Notes: generated by a model from the letters alone, not told the origin. A DNA stretch of 64,000 nucleotides from Nitratireductor kimnyeongensis (GCF_019891395.1 NZ_CP078144.1:198113-262112); one strand, 5' to 3'. Positions 9,757-19,016 are shown, counted from the first letter of the stretch. A program made the numbers and translations.

Positions 9757-10512
9757 TTACCCGCATGACGTGGCCCGGGCCGTGGCGTCCTTCAGGGCGA
9801 TCACGGTGTCGGGCTTCGCCATCTTACGGGTTGCCTGCTTCAGATAGGCGGCGATCGCGGCGAACTTCCCCGCGTCCATCCCGGTGGCTACGATGCGATA
9901 GCGGCGATCTGGCACTTCCCATGCCGCACTCTGAAGCGCGGGAGCCGAACCCGCCTCAGTCAGCGGTTCTGCACTCGAAAAAACCGTCAGCCGGCAACCT
10001 TCATGCCCCGCGAAATGGGCTGCCATGCCGAGCGGCACTGCCCTGACAGCCACGAGCGTGAGATTGGCTGCTGAAAGATCAGGAAATGCCGCAAGCTGCT
10101 CGCCCGAAATCGTTTGGAAAACGCGGTCTTGTGCGACGAATGTCTGCGCAGAGAACATCTCGTGAATGGCGAGTGGGCCGTCTGGCGCGAACTCGTCCGG
10201 TTGGTGAAGTGTGTGGGAGAGAGCGACGGCAAGCGCAATGGAGGCCGCGAGAGCCGACCCGAACAACCGGAGTTTCCGTGAGCGTGAAAACCGTCGTGAC
10301 AAACCGCGATTGTCATTTCGGGCAGGCGCAAGGATTGCCGGTTGCGGTTTCAGGGCCTTCAGACTGGCGGAGACTTCACCGATCTCGGTCAGCAACGCCT
10401 TCAGCTCCGGCTCTGTTTCGAGACGCTGCGCGAAAGCTGCGCAGTCTTCGGTCATTTCGCCGTCGTGAAATGCGTTGACCTTGATGAAGTCCTCTTCCGT
10501 CACTTTGCTCAT
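9757..10512 (-). CDS. Anti-sigma factor (membrane-anchored, zinc-less type)
   Basis: A 251-residue protein with a cytoplasmic N-terminal domain of the kind that clamps ECF sigma factors (VNAFHDGEMTEDCAAFAQRLETEP). A single membrane helix follows at about residues 84-103 (LFGSALAASIALAVALS), then a periplasmic C-terminal domain. Its ATG overlaps the sigma factor stop codon (ATGA at 10509-10512), so the two are translationally coupled, as expected for a sigma/anti-sigma pair. No classical HxxxCxxC zinc motif is seen. In Sinorhizobium meliloti an equivalent pair next to sorT responds to sulfite; the same signal is inferred here. Confidence 0.82.
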   Translation of the reverse strand: MSKVTEEDFIKVNAFHDGEMTEDCAAFAQRLETEPELKALLTEIGEVSASLKALKPQPAILAPARNDNRGLSRRFSRSRKLRLFGSALAASIALAVALSHTLHQPDEFAPDGPLAIHEMFSAQTFVAQDRVFQTISGEQLAAFPDLSAANLTLVAVRAVPLGMAAHFAGHEGCRLTVFSSAEPLTEAGSAPALQSAAWEVPDRRYRIVATGMDAGKFAAIAAYLKQATRKMAKPDTVIALKDATARATSCG

Positions 10513-11015
10513 GGGGTTTGCTTTGTCCGCTTTTCATTCTGTCCGTCGCCATTGACGCGACGCAAAAGTTCCTTGCGAGCCCGGCTGACACGGCTCATGA
10601 CTGTGCCGATGGGCACGTTCATCACCTCGGCCGCTTCCGCATATTTGAAGCCCATAATATCGATCAGAAACAACACCTCCCGGATTTCGGGGGGCAGTTT
10701 TTCGAAGGCGAGGCGGATCAAGATGTCACGGCCCCCGCTGCCTGTTCCATCACTCTCATCCAAAAGACGTTTTTGCACTGCGATATATTCACGGCGCACC
10801 CGTCTTTTTCTGAGCTCGTCATATTGCAGGTTGCGGATGACGCGGAACATCCATGGGCGTAACTCTTCCACACGTTCGGGGCGCGTGGCGTGGCGGAGCG
10901 CGCGTTCGATCGCATCATGGACAAGATCCTCCGCGCTTTCTGTGGGACCGCAAATAGAGCGCGCATAAGCGCGTAGCTCAGGAAGAAGCAGTTCGATCTG
11001 CGAAAGGTTGCCCAT
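10509..11015 (-). CDS. ECF-family RNA polymerase sigma factor (RpoE4-like, sulfite locus)
   Basis: About 168 residues when started at the ATG at 11015; an upstream TTG at 11099 would add 28 Arg-rich residues of unlikely coding character. Region 2 is visible in LLPELRAYARSICGPTESAEDLVHDAIERAL plus the RPWMFRVIRN segment. Region 4 is visible in IREVLFLIDIMGFKYAEAAEVMNVPIGTVMSRVSRARKEL. The gene overlaps the downstream anti-sigma gene by four bases and faces the sulfite dehydrogenase genes. The same neighbourhood (sulfite dehydrogenase, cytochrome, anti-sigma, sigma) is known for RpoE4 of S. meliloti. I could not identify a confident ECF promoter upstream of either gene pair. Confidence 0.88.
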   Translation of the reverse strand: MGNLSQIELLLPELRAYARSICGPTESAEDLVHDAIERALRHATRPERVEELRPWMFRVIRNLQYDELRKRRVRREYIAVQKRLLDESDGTGSGGRDILIRLAFEKLPPEIREVLFLIDIMGFKYAEAAEVMNVPIGTVMSRVSRARKELLRRVNGDGQNEKRTKQTP

Positions 11016-11246
11016 TTTCTGCTGGCCGCGTTCCCCCGGTCTCCGGGTCGGTCCGCGGCGTTGAACGCGTTGACCGACACGGAGATGTCCTTCCGGCAAA
11101 TTAAACCTTCGCGTCTATGTGAGGCAAGGACAGGTGGGTTGACAGGTTGTTGGATATTATGAAACGATCCAAACATAATGTTTCTATCGTAACATATTAA
11201 TCGGGCACCCGCCTTGGCGGATGGTCCCGAAACCACGGACGCAGCC

Positions 11247-12206
11247 ATGACCGACGCTCTCGCCCGAAACACCGGCACGCAACTGAAAACTGAATGGTTC
11301 GAGGATGTGTCCGTGAACCGCACGGCGGCCGAGCGCCGGGCGGGCACGCTGACGGCGCGCCGCTCGATCAAGAAGGCCTATCAGGCGGCCTGGCTGGTGA
11401 AGGCCATCACCTGTATCGACCTCACCACGCTTGCCGGCGACGACACGCCGGGACGCGTGCGCCGGCTTTGCGCCAAGGCGCGACGTCCGGTGCGCGAGGA
11501 CATCCTGGAAGCGCTGGGGCTTGCCGATGCGGGCATCACCACCGGCGCTGTCTGCGTGTATCCAACCATGGTTGGCCATGCGGTCAAGGCGCTGGAAGGG
11601 AGCAAAATTCCCGTAGCATCGGTGGCCACCGGCTTTCCGGCCGGTCTCATGCCGTTGCCGCTGCGGCTTGCCGAAATCCGCTATGCGGTGGAAGAGGGCG
11701 CGCACGAGATCGACATCGTCATCACGCGAGAGCATGTTCTGACCCAGAACTGGAGCGCGCTTTATGACGAAATTGCCGCGATGCGCGAGGCCTGCGGTGC
11801 GGCGCATATGAAAGCCATTCTGGCGACAGGGGATCTCAGCACGCTCACCAATGTCTACCGCGCCTCGATGGTCGCCATGCAGGCCGGGTCCGACTTCATC
11901 AAGACTTCGACCGGCAAGGAAGGCGTGAACGCCACGCTGCCGGTGAGCCTGACCATGGTGCGCGCACTGCGCGATTACCGCGACTATTCGGGCCAGATCG
12001 TCGGGTTCAAGCCGGCGGGCGGACTCAAGACCGCCAAGGATGCTCTCGCCTGGCTGACGCTCATGAAAGAGGAGGCGGGCAACCGCTGGCTGGAGCCGAA
12101 TCTCTTCCGCATCGGCGCAAGCTCGCTTCTGGGCGACATCGAACGGCAATTGGAGCACTACGTGACCGGTCGCTATTCCAGCGCCAACCGTCACGCGGTC
12201 GCATGA
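11247..12206 (+). CDS. deoC: Deoxyribose-phosphate aldolase
   Basis: A 319-residue class I aldolase that splits 2-deoxyribose-5-phosphate into glyceraldehyde-3-phosphate and acetaldehyde during deoxynucleoside catabolism. Diagnostic segments are the TCIDLTTL start of the barrel, ATGFPAG, and the Schiff-base lysine motif DFIKTSTGK. It is longer than the about 220-250-residue E. coli type and belongs to the long DeoC branch. I prefer the ATG at 11247; a TTG at 11214 is also in frame. The next gene is an aldehyde dehydrogenase, which can remove the acetaldehyde. Confidence 0.9.
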   Translation: MTDALARNTGTQLKTEWFEDVSVNRTAAERRAGTLTARRSIKKAYQAAWLVKAITCIDLTTLAGDDTPGRVRRLCAKARRPVREDILEALGLADAGITTGAVCVYPTMVGHAVKALEGSKIPVASVATGFPAGLMPLPLRLAEIRYAVEEGAHEIDIVITREHVLTQNWSALYDEIAAMREACGAAHMKAILATGDLSTLTNVYRASMVAMQAGSDFIKTSTGKEGVNATLPVSLTMVRALRDYRDYSGQIVGFKPAGGLKTAKDALAWLTLMKEEAGNRWLEPNLFRIGASSLLGDIERQLEHYVTGRYSSANRHAVA

Positions 12207-12217
12207 GGATCAAAGAC

Positions 12218-14614
12218 ATGTCTTCCATCAAGGATATTCTGCGCACCATGGAATACGGCCCTTCTCCGGAAGCCAATGGCGATGTTGTCGCGTGGCTCAA
12301 TGCCCATGGCCGCTCCTTCGGCCATTTCATCGATGGACGGTTTGTCAAACCGAAGGGCGCACGCCAGATTGCTGTTTCCAATCCCTCGGACGGTTCGCAA
12401 CTTGCCGAGATCGCCTGCGGCACGGCAGAGGATGTGGACGCTGCTGTGAAAGCGGCGCGTGGTGCGTTCGGCAAATGGTCGAAGCTCTCCGGTCATGAGC
12501 GCGCCAAATATCTCTACGCGATTGCCCGCCATGTGCAGAAGCGCTCGCGCTTTCTTGCGGTGCTTGAGACCATGGACAATGGCAAGCCGGTGCGCGAGAC
12601 GCGCGACATCGACATTCCGCTGGTCGCCCGCCACTTCTATCACCACGCCGGCTGGGCCGAGATGGTGGAAGACGAGTTCCGCGGCTTCTCGCCCGTGGGT
12701 GTGTGCGGGCAGGTGATCCCGTGGAACTTCCCTCTGCTGATGCTTGCCTGGAAGGTCGCACCGGCGCTCGCCGCTGGCAACACGGTGGTGCTGAAACCCG
12801 CCGACCTGACGCCGCTTACGGCGGTCGCCTTTGCCGAGATCTGCCACGAGGTTGGTCTGCCGGCCGGCGTGGTCAACATTGTCCAGGGCGATGGCGATAC
12901 GGGTGCCGCCATCTGCGGCCATGCGGGCGTCGACAAGGTGGCCTTCACCGGCTCCACACAGGTGGGCCGCGTCATCCGCGAACAGATCGCCGGTTCCGGC
13001 AAGAAGCTCTCGCTGGAGCTGGGCGGCAAGTCGCCCTTCATCGTGTTCGAGGACGCCGATATCGATGCGGCTGTCGAGGGCGTGGTGGACGCGATCTGGT
13101 TCAACCAGGGCGAAGTGTGCTGCGCCGGCTCGCGCCTGATCGTGCAGGAAGGCATCGCCGAGCGCTTTCACGCCAAGCTGAAGGCGCGTCTTGAAACGCT
13201 GCGCGTCGGTGACCCGCTCGACAAATCCACCGATGTGGGCGCCATCGTTTCGCCGGTGCAGGTGGAGCGGATTTCCGCGCTGGTGGCAAAGGGTGTGGAG
13301 GAAGGTGGAACCCTCTGGCAGGCCTCCGCCCCGCTGCCTCAAAAGGGCAATTACATTGCGCCCGGCTTCTTCACCGATGTCGAGCCTGCCGCAACCGTCT
13401 GCCAGGTGGAGATCTTCGGCCCCGTCGCCGCCTCCATGACTTTCCGCACGCCGGACGAGGCCGCCGCACTCGCCAACAACAGCCGCTACGGGCTTGCCGC
13501 CTCCGTCTGGTCGGAAAACATCAATGTGGCGCTCGATCTTGCCGCGCGGGTAAAAGCCGGCGTTGTCTGGATCAACTGCACCAACATGCTCGATGCGGGC
13601 GCGGGGTTCGGTGGCTATCGCGAGAGCGGTTTCGGTCGCGAGGGCGCGCGCGAGGGGCTTTACGAATATCTCGCTGCAGACTGGGAAAAGAAGCTTTCCG
13701 CGCCCAAGGCATCGGAAGCCTTCATTCCCTCCGCCTCTCCGGCGGGTGAGGGCAAGGTTCTGGTCGAGGGCATCGACCGGACCATGAAGAACTATATCGG
13801 CGGCAAGCAGGCACGGCCCGATGGCGGCTATGTCTATTCGGTCGCCGGCAAGGGCGGCGTGCTGATCGGGCAGGCCGGCATCGGCAATCGCAAGGACATC
13901 CGCAATGCGGTCGAGGCAGCGGCGAAGGCCGGCGGCTGGGGCGGCGCGACCGGCCACAATCGCGCGCAGGTGCTCTATTATCTGGGCGAGAACCTGGAGG
14001 CGCGGCGCGAGGGCATGGAAGCGCTTCTGTGCGAGAGCACGGGCATCAGCGCGAAGAAGGCGGCAGAGGAATTCGATACCGCGCTGCGCCGCATCTTTTA
14101 TTACGCCGCGCAGGCCGACAAGTTCGACGGGGCGGTCCACTCCACCCAGTCGCGCCATGTGACGCTTGCCATGAACGAGCCCTTTGGGGTTATGGGCATT
14201 GCCTGTCCGGACGAGGCCCCACTTCTGTCTCTGGTTTCGCTGGTGCTGCCGGCCATCGCCATGGGCAACCGGGTCGTGGTCGTGCCGTCTGCGCGCCATC
14301 CCCTGATCGCCGGCGATTTCTACCAGCTTCTCGACACGTCCGATGTGCCGGGTGGCGTGGTGAACATCGTCACCGGCGAGCGCGATCTTCTGGTGAAGAC
14401 GCTTGCCGAGCACGACGAGGTAGCAGCCCTCTGGTATTTCGGATCGGCGGAAGGCAGCGCCATGGTGGAGAAAGCATCGGCCGGGAACCTGAAGTCGACC
14501 TGGGTCAATCATGGCCGCATGCCGGACTGGCTGGATGACGCGCAGGGACGCGGGCGCGATTACCTGCGCCGCGCCGTTCAGGTGAAGAACATCTGGGTTC
14601 CCTACGGCGCCTGA
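12218..14614 (+). CDS. ALDH16-type aldehyde dehydrogenase with a second, inactive ALDH domain
   Basis: About 798 residues, far longer than a normal 500-residue ALDH. The first domain (about 1-495) has the complete active site: VIPWNFPLLM, GDTG, FTGSTQVGR, ELGGKSP with the general-base Glu, and GEVCCAGSR with the nucleophile at the Cys pair near 301-302. The second domain (about 515-798) is ALDH-like (KNYIGGKQARPDGG, APLLSLVSLVLPAIAMGN) but lacks the Cys and Glu motifs. This matches the ALDH16 family, whose second domain is structural. GAGGA precedes the ATG at 12218; an ATG at 12203 overlaps the deoC stop. Adjacency to deoC suggests it oxidises acetaldehyde. Confidence 0.88.
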   Translation: MSSIKDILRTMEYGPSPEANGDVVAWLNAHGRSFGHFIDGRFVKPKGARQIAVSNPSDGSQLAEIACGTAEDVDAAVKAARGAFGKWSKLSGHERAKYLYAIARHVQKRSRFLAVLETMDNGKPVRETRDIDIPLVARHFYHHAGWAEMVEDEFRGFSPVGVCGQVIPWNFPLLMLAWKVAPALAAGNTVVLKPADLTPLTAVAFAEICHEVGLPAGVVNIVQGDGDTGAAICGHAGVDKVAFTGSTQVGRVIREQIAGSGKKLSLELGGKSPFIVFEDADIDAAVEGVVDAIWFNQGEVCCAGSRLIVQEGIAERFHAKLKARLETLRVGDPLDKSTDVGAIVSPVQVERISALVAKGVEEGGTLWQASAPLPQKGNYIAPGFFTDVEPAATVCQVEIFGPVAASMTFRTPDEAAALANNSRYGLAASVWSENINVALDLAARVKAGVVWINCTNMLDAGAGFGGYRESGFGREGAREGLYEYLAADWEKKLSAPKASEAFIPSASPAGEGKVLVEGIDRTMKNYIGGKQARPDGGYVYSVAGKGGVLIGQAGIGNRKDIRNAVEAAAKAGGWGGATGHNRAQVLYYLGENLEARREGMEALLCESTGISAKKAAEEFDTALRRIFYYAAQADKFDGAVHSTQSRHVTLAMNEPFGVMGIACPDEAPLLSLVSLVLPAIAMGNRVVVVPSARHPLIAGDFYQLLDTSDVPGGVVNIVTGERDLLVKTLAEHDEVAALWYFGSAEGSAMVEKASAGNLKSTWVNHGRMPDWLDDAQGRGRDYLRRAVQVKNIWVPYGA

Positions 14615-14658
14615 CGCGCGTCTTGTGTTCTACGAATTAGCGTTCTGAAGGAATAGAT

Positions 14659-14696
14659 TTCGCACCGACCCCGTAGAAATGTCGGTCCGGTGCGAA
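14659..14696 (+). terminator. Hairpin downstream of the deoC operon
   Basis: TTCGCACCG at 14659-14667 pairs with CGGTGCGAA at 14688-14696; an inner ACC/GGT pairing extends it. There is no clear T-run after it, so it may be a weak terminator or a transcript-stabilising hairpin. Confidence 0.4.
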
Positions 14697-14826
14697 CATT
14701 TCGCTCCATGCGGGATTCAAATGTCTCGCAGTCATCGTGTTTGCCGGTTAGATTAGCCACGAAACAGCGGGTTCAAGGCCATGGGCAGGTAACCGCGCGG
14801 TTTGGAATTCGCAAAGGACAAGCAAG

Positions 14827-16341
14827 ATGACAGCATCGCTGAAAGAGACGGGTCTGGGCCTTCGCAGCCTGACGATAAGTGTGGCGTTCGCCATTGTTGG
14901 CGCGACGGGCGCCATGGCGCAGGACAATACAGACCCTTCCGCCGTCATTCGCATCGGTTCGCTCTATGAGCCGCAAAACCTCGACAACACGGCAGGTGCC
15001 GGGCAGGGCATCAACGAGGCCTTCAACGGTAATGTCTATGAGGGGCTGTTCCAGCTCACCGACGATGGCGACGTGGTGGAAAAGCTCGTCTCCGGTTTCG
15101 AGATGAGCGAGGACGGGCTCACCTATACCTTCACGCTGCAGCCGGATGTTACGTTCCATTCCGGCGACCCGCTGACCGCAGCCGATGTAAAGCACAGCAT
15201 CGAGCGTGTTACCGCCGAGGCCTCCCAGAGCTCGCGCAAGCGCAGCCTGGCGAACATCGAGAGCGTGGAGGCCAAGGACGATAGCACCGTTGTGGTCACC
15301 CTCAAGGAGCGCTCCATCTCGCTGCCCTACAATCTGACCTATGTATGGATCGTCAATGATGCCGCCGAGGATCTGACCTCCAGCGAGGACGGCACCGGCC
15401 CCTACAAGCTCGATAATTGGCGGCGCGGTTCCAGCATCACGCTTTCGCCCTATGAAAACTACTGGGGCGAGAAGCCGAAGAATGGCGGCGTGACCTTCTC
15501 CTATTTCAAGGAGGCGACCGCTCTCAACAACGCGCTTCTGACCGGCGCGGTGGACATCATCACCAGCGTGCAGAGCCCGGATTCCCTGATCCAGTTCCAG
15601 GACAATCCGTCGTTTGTCGTCACGGATGGCCAGTCCACCACCAAGGAAGTTCTCGCCTATAACGACCGTGTTGCCCCCTTCGACAACGTGAAGGTGCGCA
15701 AGGCCGTTGCCCGTGCCATTGACCGCGAGCGTCTGTTGAATTCCATCTGGGGCGATTACGGCACGCTGATCGGCTCCTTCGTACCGCCAACGGACCCGTG
15801 GTACGTCGATCTCACCGATGTCGACCCCTACGACCCGGAAAGCGCCAAGGCGCTGCTGGCGGAAGCGGGCTATGCGGATGGTTTCACTTTCACGCTCGAC
15901 ACGCCGAACTACGATCCGCATCCGATCGTCGCCCAGTTCCTTCAGAACGAATTGGCCAAGGTCGGCATCACGGTGAACATCAACATCATCACTGCCAATG
16001 AGTGGTACACGAAGATCTACCAGGCGCAGGATTTTCAGGCGACGCTTCAGGAGCATGTGAACCACCGCGATATCGTGTTCTACGGCAATCCCGACTTTTA
16101 CTGGGGCTACAACAACCCGGAAGTGGTGGAGCTGATTGCCTCTGCGGAGGCAAGCGGCTCGGAAGCCGAGCGCGATGAAAAGCTCACGCAGGCAAATCGC
16201 ATCATCGCCGAGGATGCTGCCAGCGGATGGCTTTATCTCTATCCGCAGATTGTGGTATCGACCGCGTCGGTCAGCGGGTATCCGGTCAACGGCCTGAACT
16301 CGCAGTTCTTCGCATACGATATCGTCAAGCAGGCTCAGTAA
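14827..16341 (+). CDS. ABC transporter substrate-binding protein, peptide/opine family (SBP_bac_5)
   Basis: A 504-residue exported solute-binding protein. The signal peptide ends near GAMAQD. The mature part shows the cluster C (family 5) features: PQNLDN near the start, YEGLFQL, the YTFTLQPDVTFHSGDPLTAADV segment and the AVARAIDRERLL segment. Such proteins deliver oligopeptides, opines or glycosides to permeases of the Dpp/Opp type. It is the first gene of a five-gene importer: two permeases and two ATPases follow in order. The substrate cannot be told from sequence. Confidence 0.87.
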   Translation: MTASLKETGLGLRSLTISVAFAIVGATGAMAQDNTDPSAVIRIGSLYEPQNLDNTAGAGQGINEAFNGNVYEGLFQLTDDGDVVEKLVSGFEMSEDGLTYTFTLQPDVTFHSGDPLTAADVKHSIERVTAEASQSSRKRSLANIESVEAKDDSTVVVTLKERSISLPYNLTYVWIVNDAAEDLTSSEDGTGPYKLDNWRRGSSITLSPYENYWGEKPKNGGVTFSYFKEATALNNALLTGAVDIITSVQSPDSLIQFQDNPSFVVTDGQSTTKEVLAYNDRVAPFDNVKVRKAVARAIDRERLLNSIWGDYGTLIGSFVPPTDPWYVDLTDVDPYDPESAKALLAEAGYADGFTFTLDTPNYDPHPIVAQFLQNELAKVGITVNINIITANEWYTKIYQAQDFQATLQEHVNHRDIVFYGNPDFYWGYNNPEVVELIASAEASGSEAERDEKLTQANRIIAEDAASGWLYLYPQIVVSTASVSGYPVNGLNSQFFAYDIVKQAQ

Positions 16342-16402
16342 CCGATCCGGCGAGCCGCCATACGGTTCCACCTCGCGTGGAATTGTCCTGAGGGAGGTTC
16401 CG

Positions 16403-17365
16403 ATCCTCGTTTATATCGCCCGGCGGCTCGCCATTCTTTTCTTCTCGCTTCTGGCGGCCTGTGTGGTTCTGTTCATACTGCTCAGGCTTTTGCCGGGAGA
16501 TCCCGCCAATGCGCTGATCTCGGTCGGCGCCGACGAGGCGCAGATCGCGGCCGCGCGGCGGCAGGTCGGTTCCGATCTGCCGCTTGCCCAGCAATTCGTC
16601 CAGTTCATCACCAGTCTGGCGCGTTTCGATCTCGGCACGTCCTTTGTCAGCCGCACGCCGGTTTTGCCGGAAATCATGGACCGACTGGCGGTCACGCTGC
16701 CGCTCACCGTTCTCTCGTTCCTGCTGGCGCTGGTAATCGCCGTGCCGCTCGGCATTCTCTCGGCGGTGAAGGCCGATCGCTGGTATGGCGCGGCGATTTC
16801 GGTGATCTCGCAGCTCGGCATCGCCATCCCCGTTTTCTGGGTGGGGATTCTTCTGGTCACGCTGTTTGCCGTCAATCTGCGGTTATTCCCCTCTGGCGGC
16901 TTTCCGCCGCGCGGCTGGGAAACGCCGGTCGAGGCGCTGCGCACCCTGTTTCTGCCGATCCTCACCATTGCCATCGTGATGTCCGCCTCGCTTCTGCGCT
17001 ATGTGCGCTCGGCCACGCAGGATGTGCTGGGCAGCGACTATCTGCGCACGGCGCGCGCGCTTGGCGCGGGCTTTTCCGAAGCGCTGGTGCGCCACGGCAT
17101 CCGCAACGGCGCGGTGCCGGTGATGTCGATCCTCGGCATCGAGCTTGCCACGGCGCTGCTTGGTGCGGTGGTGGTCGAGCGGGTGTTCAACCTGCCGGGC
17201 CTCGGCTCCATGCTGCTCCTTGCCATTGAGCAACGAGATTTCCCCAACATTCAGGGCGTGCTTTTCATCTCCACGCTGCTGGTTCTTCTGATCGGTTTCC
17301 TTGCCGATCTCGGCCAGCGGCTGGTCGATCCGAGACTGCGTGAGAGCCGGGGAGCGCGGTCATGA
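16403..17365 (+). CDS. ABC transporter permease, DppB/OppB type
   Basis: An inner-membrane permease of about 320 residues. The family begins with a membrane helix after a short Arg-Arg leader, and here that helix (LVYIARRLAILFFSLLAA) is encoded from 16403. The only codon at the correct distance after the AGGGAGG ribosome site (16391-16397) is ATC; no ATG, GTG or TTG occurs in frame between the previous gene and 16463. The first conventional start, GTG at 16463, would delete part of helix 1. The conserved EAA-loop region is seen in ARALGAGFSEALVRHGIRN. It overlaps the next permease by four bases. Confidence 0.8.
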   Translation: MLVYIARRLAILFFSLLAACVVLFILLRLLPGDPANALISVGADEAQIAAARRQVGSDLPLAQQFVQFITSLARFDLGTSFVSRTPVLPEIMDRLAVTLPLTVLSFLLALVIAVPLGILSAVKADRWYGAAISVISQLGIAIPVFWVGILLVTLFAVNLRLFPSGGFPPRGWETPVEALRTLFLPILTIAIVMSASLLRYVRSATQDVLGSDYLRTARALGAGFSEALVRHGIRNGAVPVMSILGIELATALLGAVVVERVFNLPGLGSMLLLAIEQRDFPNIQGVLFISTLLVLLIGFLADLGQRLVDPRLRESRGARS

Positions 17366-18213
17366 GCGGGCAGGTGGAAACGGCGACAATGCCCAACCGG
17401 CGCGGTTCCCTCACGCTTACCGTGGGACTTGTTCTCGTCGGTCTGCATGTCGCGGTCGCACTGTTGACGTTGGTGTGGACGCCCTACGACCCCACGGGCA
17501 TGGCCGGTGGGCGGCTGGAAGCGCCGTCACTGGCCCATTGGGCCGGCACGGATCGTCTCGGGCGCGATCTCTTCACGCAGATCATGATCGGCTCGCGCAT
17601 CGCGCTGATCGTCGGTTTCGGCGCGGTGGCCATTGCGGCGGTGATCGGCGTCACGCTCGGCGTTCTGTCGGCCTTCGCCACGCGGTATCTCGATGACATT
17701 CTGGCAGCCGCCTTCGACATTCTGATCGCCTTCCCGACGCTGCTTCTGGCCATGCTTGTGGTGGCGGCAACCGAAAGCGCGAGCCTGTTTTCGGCCACGC
17801 TTGCGCTGGGCATCGCCATTTCGGCCATTGTCGCGCGGCTGACCCGCATTCTGGCCAAGCGCGTTCTGTCGATGGACTACATCACCGCGGCGCGCACGGC
17901 GGGTGCGTCGTGGCCGAGCATCGTCCTTCGCCATCTCCTGCCCAATATCTGGCCGATGCTGGCGGTAAATTTCGCGTTGCAGTTCGGCCTCGCCGTTATT
18001 GCGGAGTCCTCGCTGTCCTATCTCGGCCTCGGCGCGCCGCCGCCCAACGCCTCGTGGGGCCGTCTCCTTCAGGAGGCGCAGGGCACCGTCTACACCGCGC
18101 CCTTCGGCGCTATCGCGCCGGGCATCGCGCTAGTCACGTTGGTGATCGGCATGAACCTTCTGGCCGATGGTCTGCGCGATGCGGGCGACCCGACCCGGAG
18201 GGGCCGGCAATGA
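17362..18213 (+). CDS. ABC transporter permease, DppC/OppC type
   Basis: A 283-residue inner-membrane subunit. Segments typical of the family are GTDRLGRDLFTQIMIGSRIAL near the start of the transmembrane domain, the EAA-type loop ARTAGASWPSIVLRHLLPN, and the SYLGLGAPPPNASWGRLLQEA tail. The ATG overlaps the stop codon of the upstream permease (ATGA) and its own stop overlaps the start of the first ATPase, indicating tight translational coupling within the operon. It would pair with the upstream permease to form the membrane channel. Confidence 0.88.
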   Translation: MSGQVETATMPNRRGSLTLTVGLVLVGLHVAVALLTLVWTPYDPTGMAGGRLEAPSLAHWAGTDRLGRDLFTQIMIGSRIALIVGFGAVAIAAVIGVTLGVLSAFATRYLDDILAAAFDILIAFPTLLLAMLVVAATESASLFSATLALGIAISAIVARLTRILAKRVLSMDYITAARTAGASWPSIVLRHLLPNIWPMLAVNFALQFGLAVIAESSLSYLGLGAPPPNASWGRLLQEAQGTVYTAPFGAIAPGIALVTLVIGMNLLADGLRDAGDPTRRGRQ

Positions 18214-19016
18214 GCCTTCTCGATATTCGCGGCCTGACCCTCGCTACCGGTGGCACGACGCTGGTTTCCGACGTTTCGTTTTCCATCGCGCCCGGCGAAC
18301 GGCTTGGCCTGATCGGCGAATCCGGCTCTGGCAAGTCGCTCACGGCACTTGCCGCCATCGGCCTTCTGCCGGGCGGGTTCAAGATTCAGGGCTCCATCAA
18401 ACTTGATGGCCAAGAAATGGTGGGAGCGTCCGAGAGTGCGATGATTCCCCTGCGGGGCGCGGCGGCTGCCACCGTGTTTCAGGAGCCGCTCACTGCGCTC
18501 AACCCGTTGATGAAGGTGGGGAAGCAGGTGGCCGAGCCGGTCTTCCGCAGGCATCGCCGCGCGGGCGAGGCTGTTGACCGCGCAGCCGCCGCGCGCGAGG
18601 TGCGGTCGCTGCTTGAGCGTGTCTCGCTTCCCGACATCGACCGGATCGTGAAGTCTTATCCTTACGAGATTTCCGGTGGTCAGCGGCAACGCGTGGCCAT
18701 TGCCATGGCGCTCGCCTGCCGCCCGAAACTGCTGGTCGCGGATGAGCCAACTACAGCGCTCGACGTGACCACACAGGTAGAAATCCTCGATCTTCTGTCC
18801 GGTCTGGTGCGCGAAGAAGGCATGGCGCTTCTCTTTATCAGCCACGATCTGCCCGTGGTGGCGCGCGTGACGGAAAACGTCGTCGTGCTGCGCCGTGGCG
18901 AGGTCATCGAACGGGGCGAAGTCCATGCCGTGTTCGATGAGCCGAAACACAAATACACGCGCTCGCTTGTCGATGCGGCGAACGCGTTTGACAAGGCGCT
19001 GGGGCCTGCACGATGA
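18210..19016 (+). CDS. ABC transporter ATP-binding protein, DppD/NikD type
   Basis: A 268-residue ATPase with Walker A GESGSGKS, signature [15 protein letters not shown], Walker B LLVADEP and the switch HD. At 268 residues it is shorter than DppD/OppD (about 330) and lacks the C-terminal oligopeptide-type extension, so it is closer in size to NikD. The start at 18210 is set by ATG overlapping the permease stop. An upstream in-frame extension exists in the DNA but encodes an out-of-frame copy of the permease region and is not real. Confidence 0.88.
   Translation: MSLLDIRGLTLATGGTTLVSDVSFSIAPGERLGLIGESGSGKSLTALAAIGLLPGGFKIQGSIKLDGQEMVGASESAMIPLRGAAAATVFQEPLTALNPLMKVGKQVAEPVFRRHRRAGEAVDRAAAAREVRSLLERVSLPDIDRIVKSYPYEISGGQRQRVAIAMALACRPKLLVADEPTTALDVTTQVEILDLLSGLVREEGMALLFISHDLPVVARVTENVVVLRRGEVIERGEVHAVFDEPKHKYTRSLVDAANAFDKALGPAR

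Noticed and set aside
12191..14512. A 773-codon open frame on the minus strand across the ALDH gene
   Set aside because: It is antisense to a gene with clear ALDH motifs, its translation is rich in His/Arg/Gly/Asp without any family motif, and such frames are common opposite GC-rich genes.
17910..18209. A 100-codon in-frame extension upstream of the first peptide-type ATPase
   Set aside because: It is the out-of-frame reading of the preceding permease gene; the ATG overlapping the permease stop at 18210 is the proper start.
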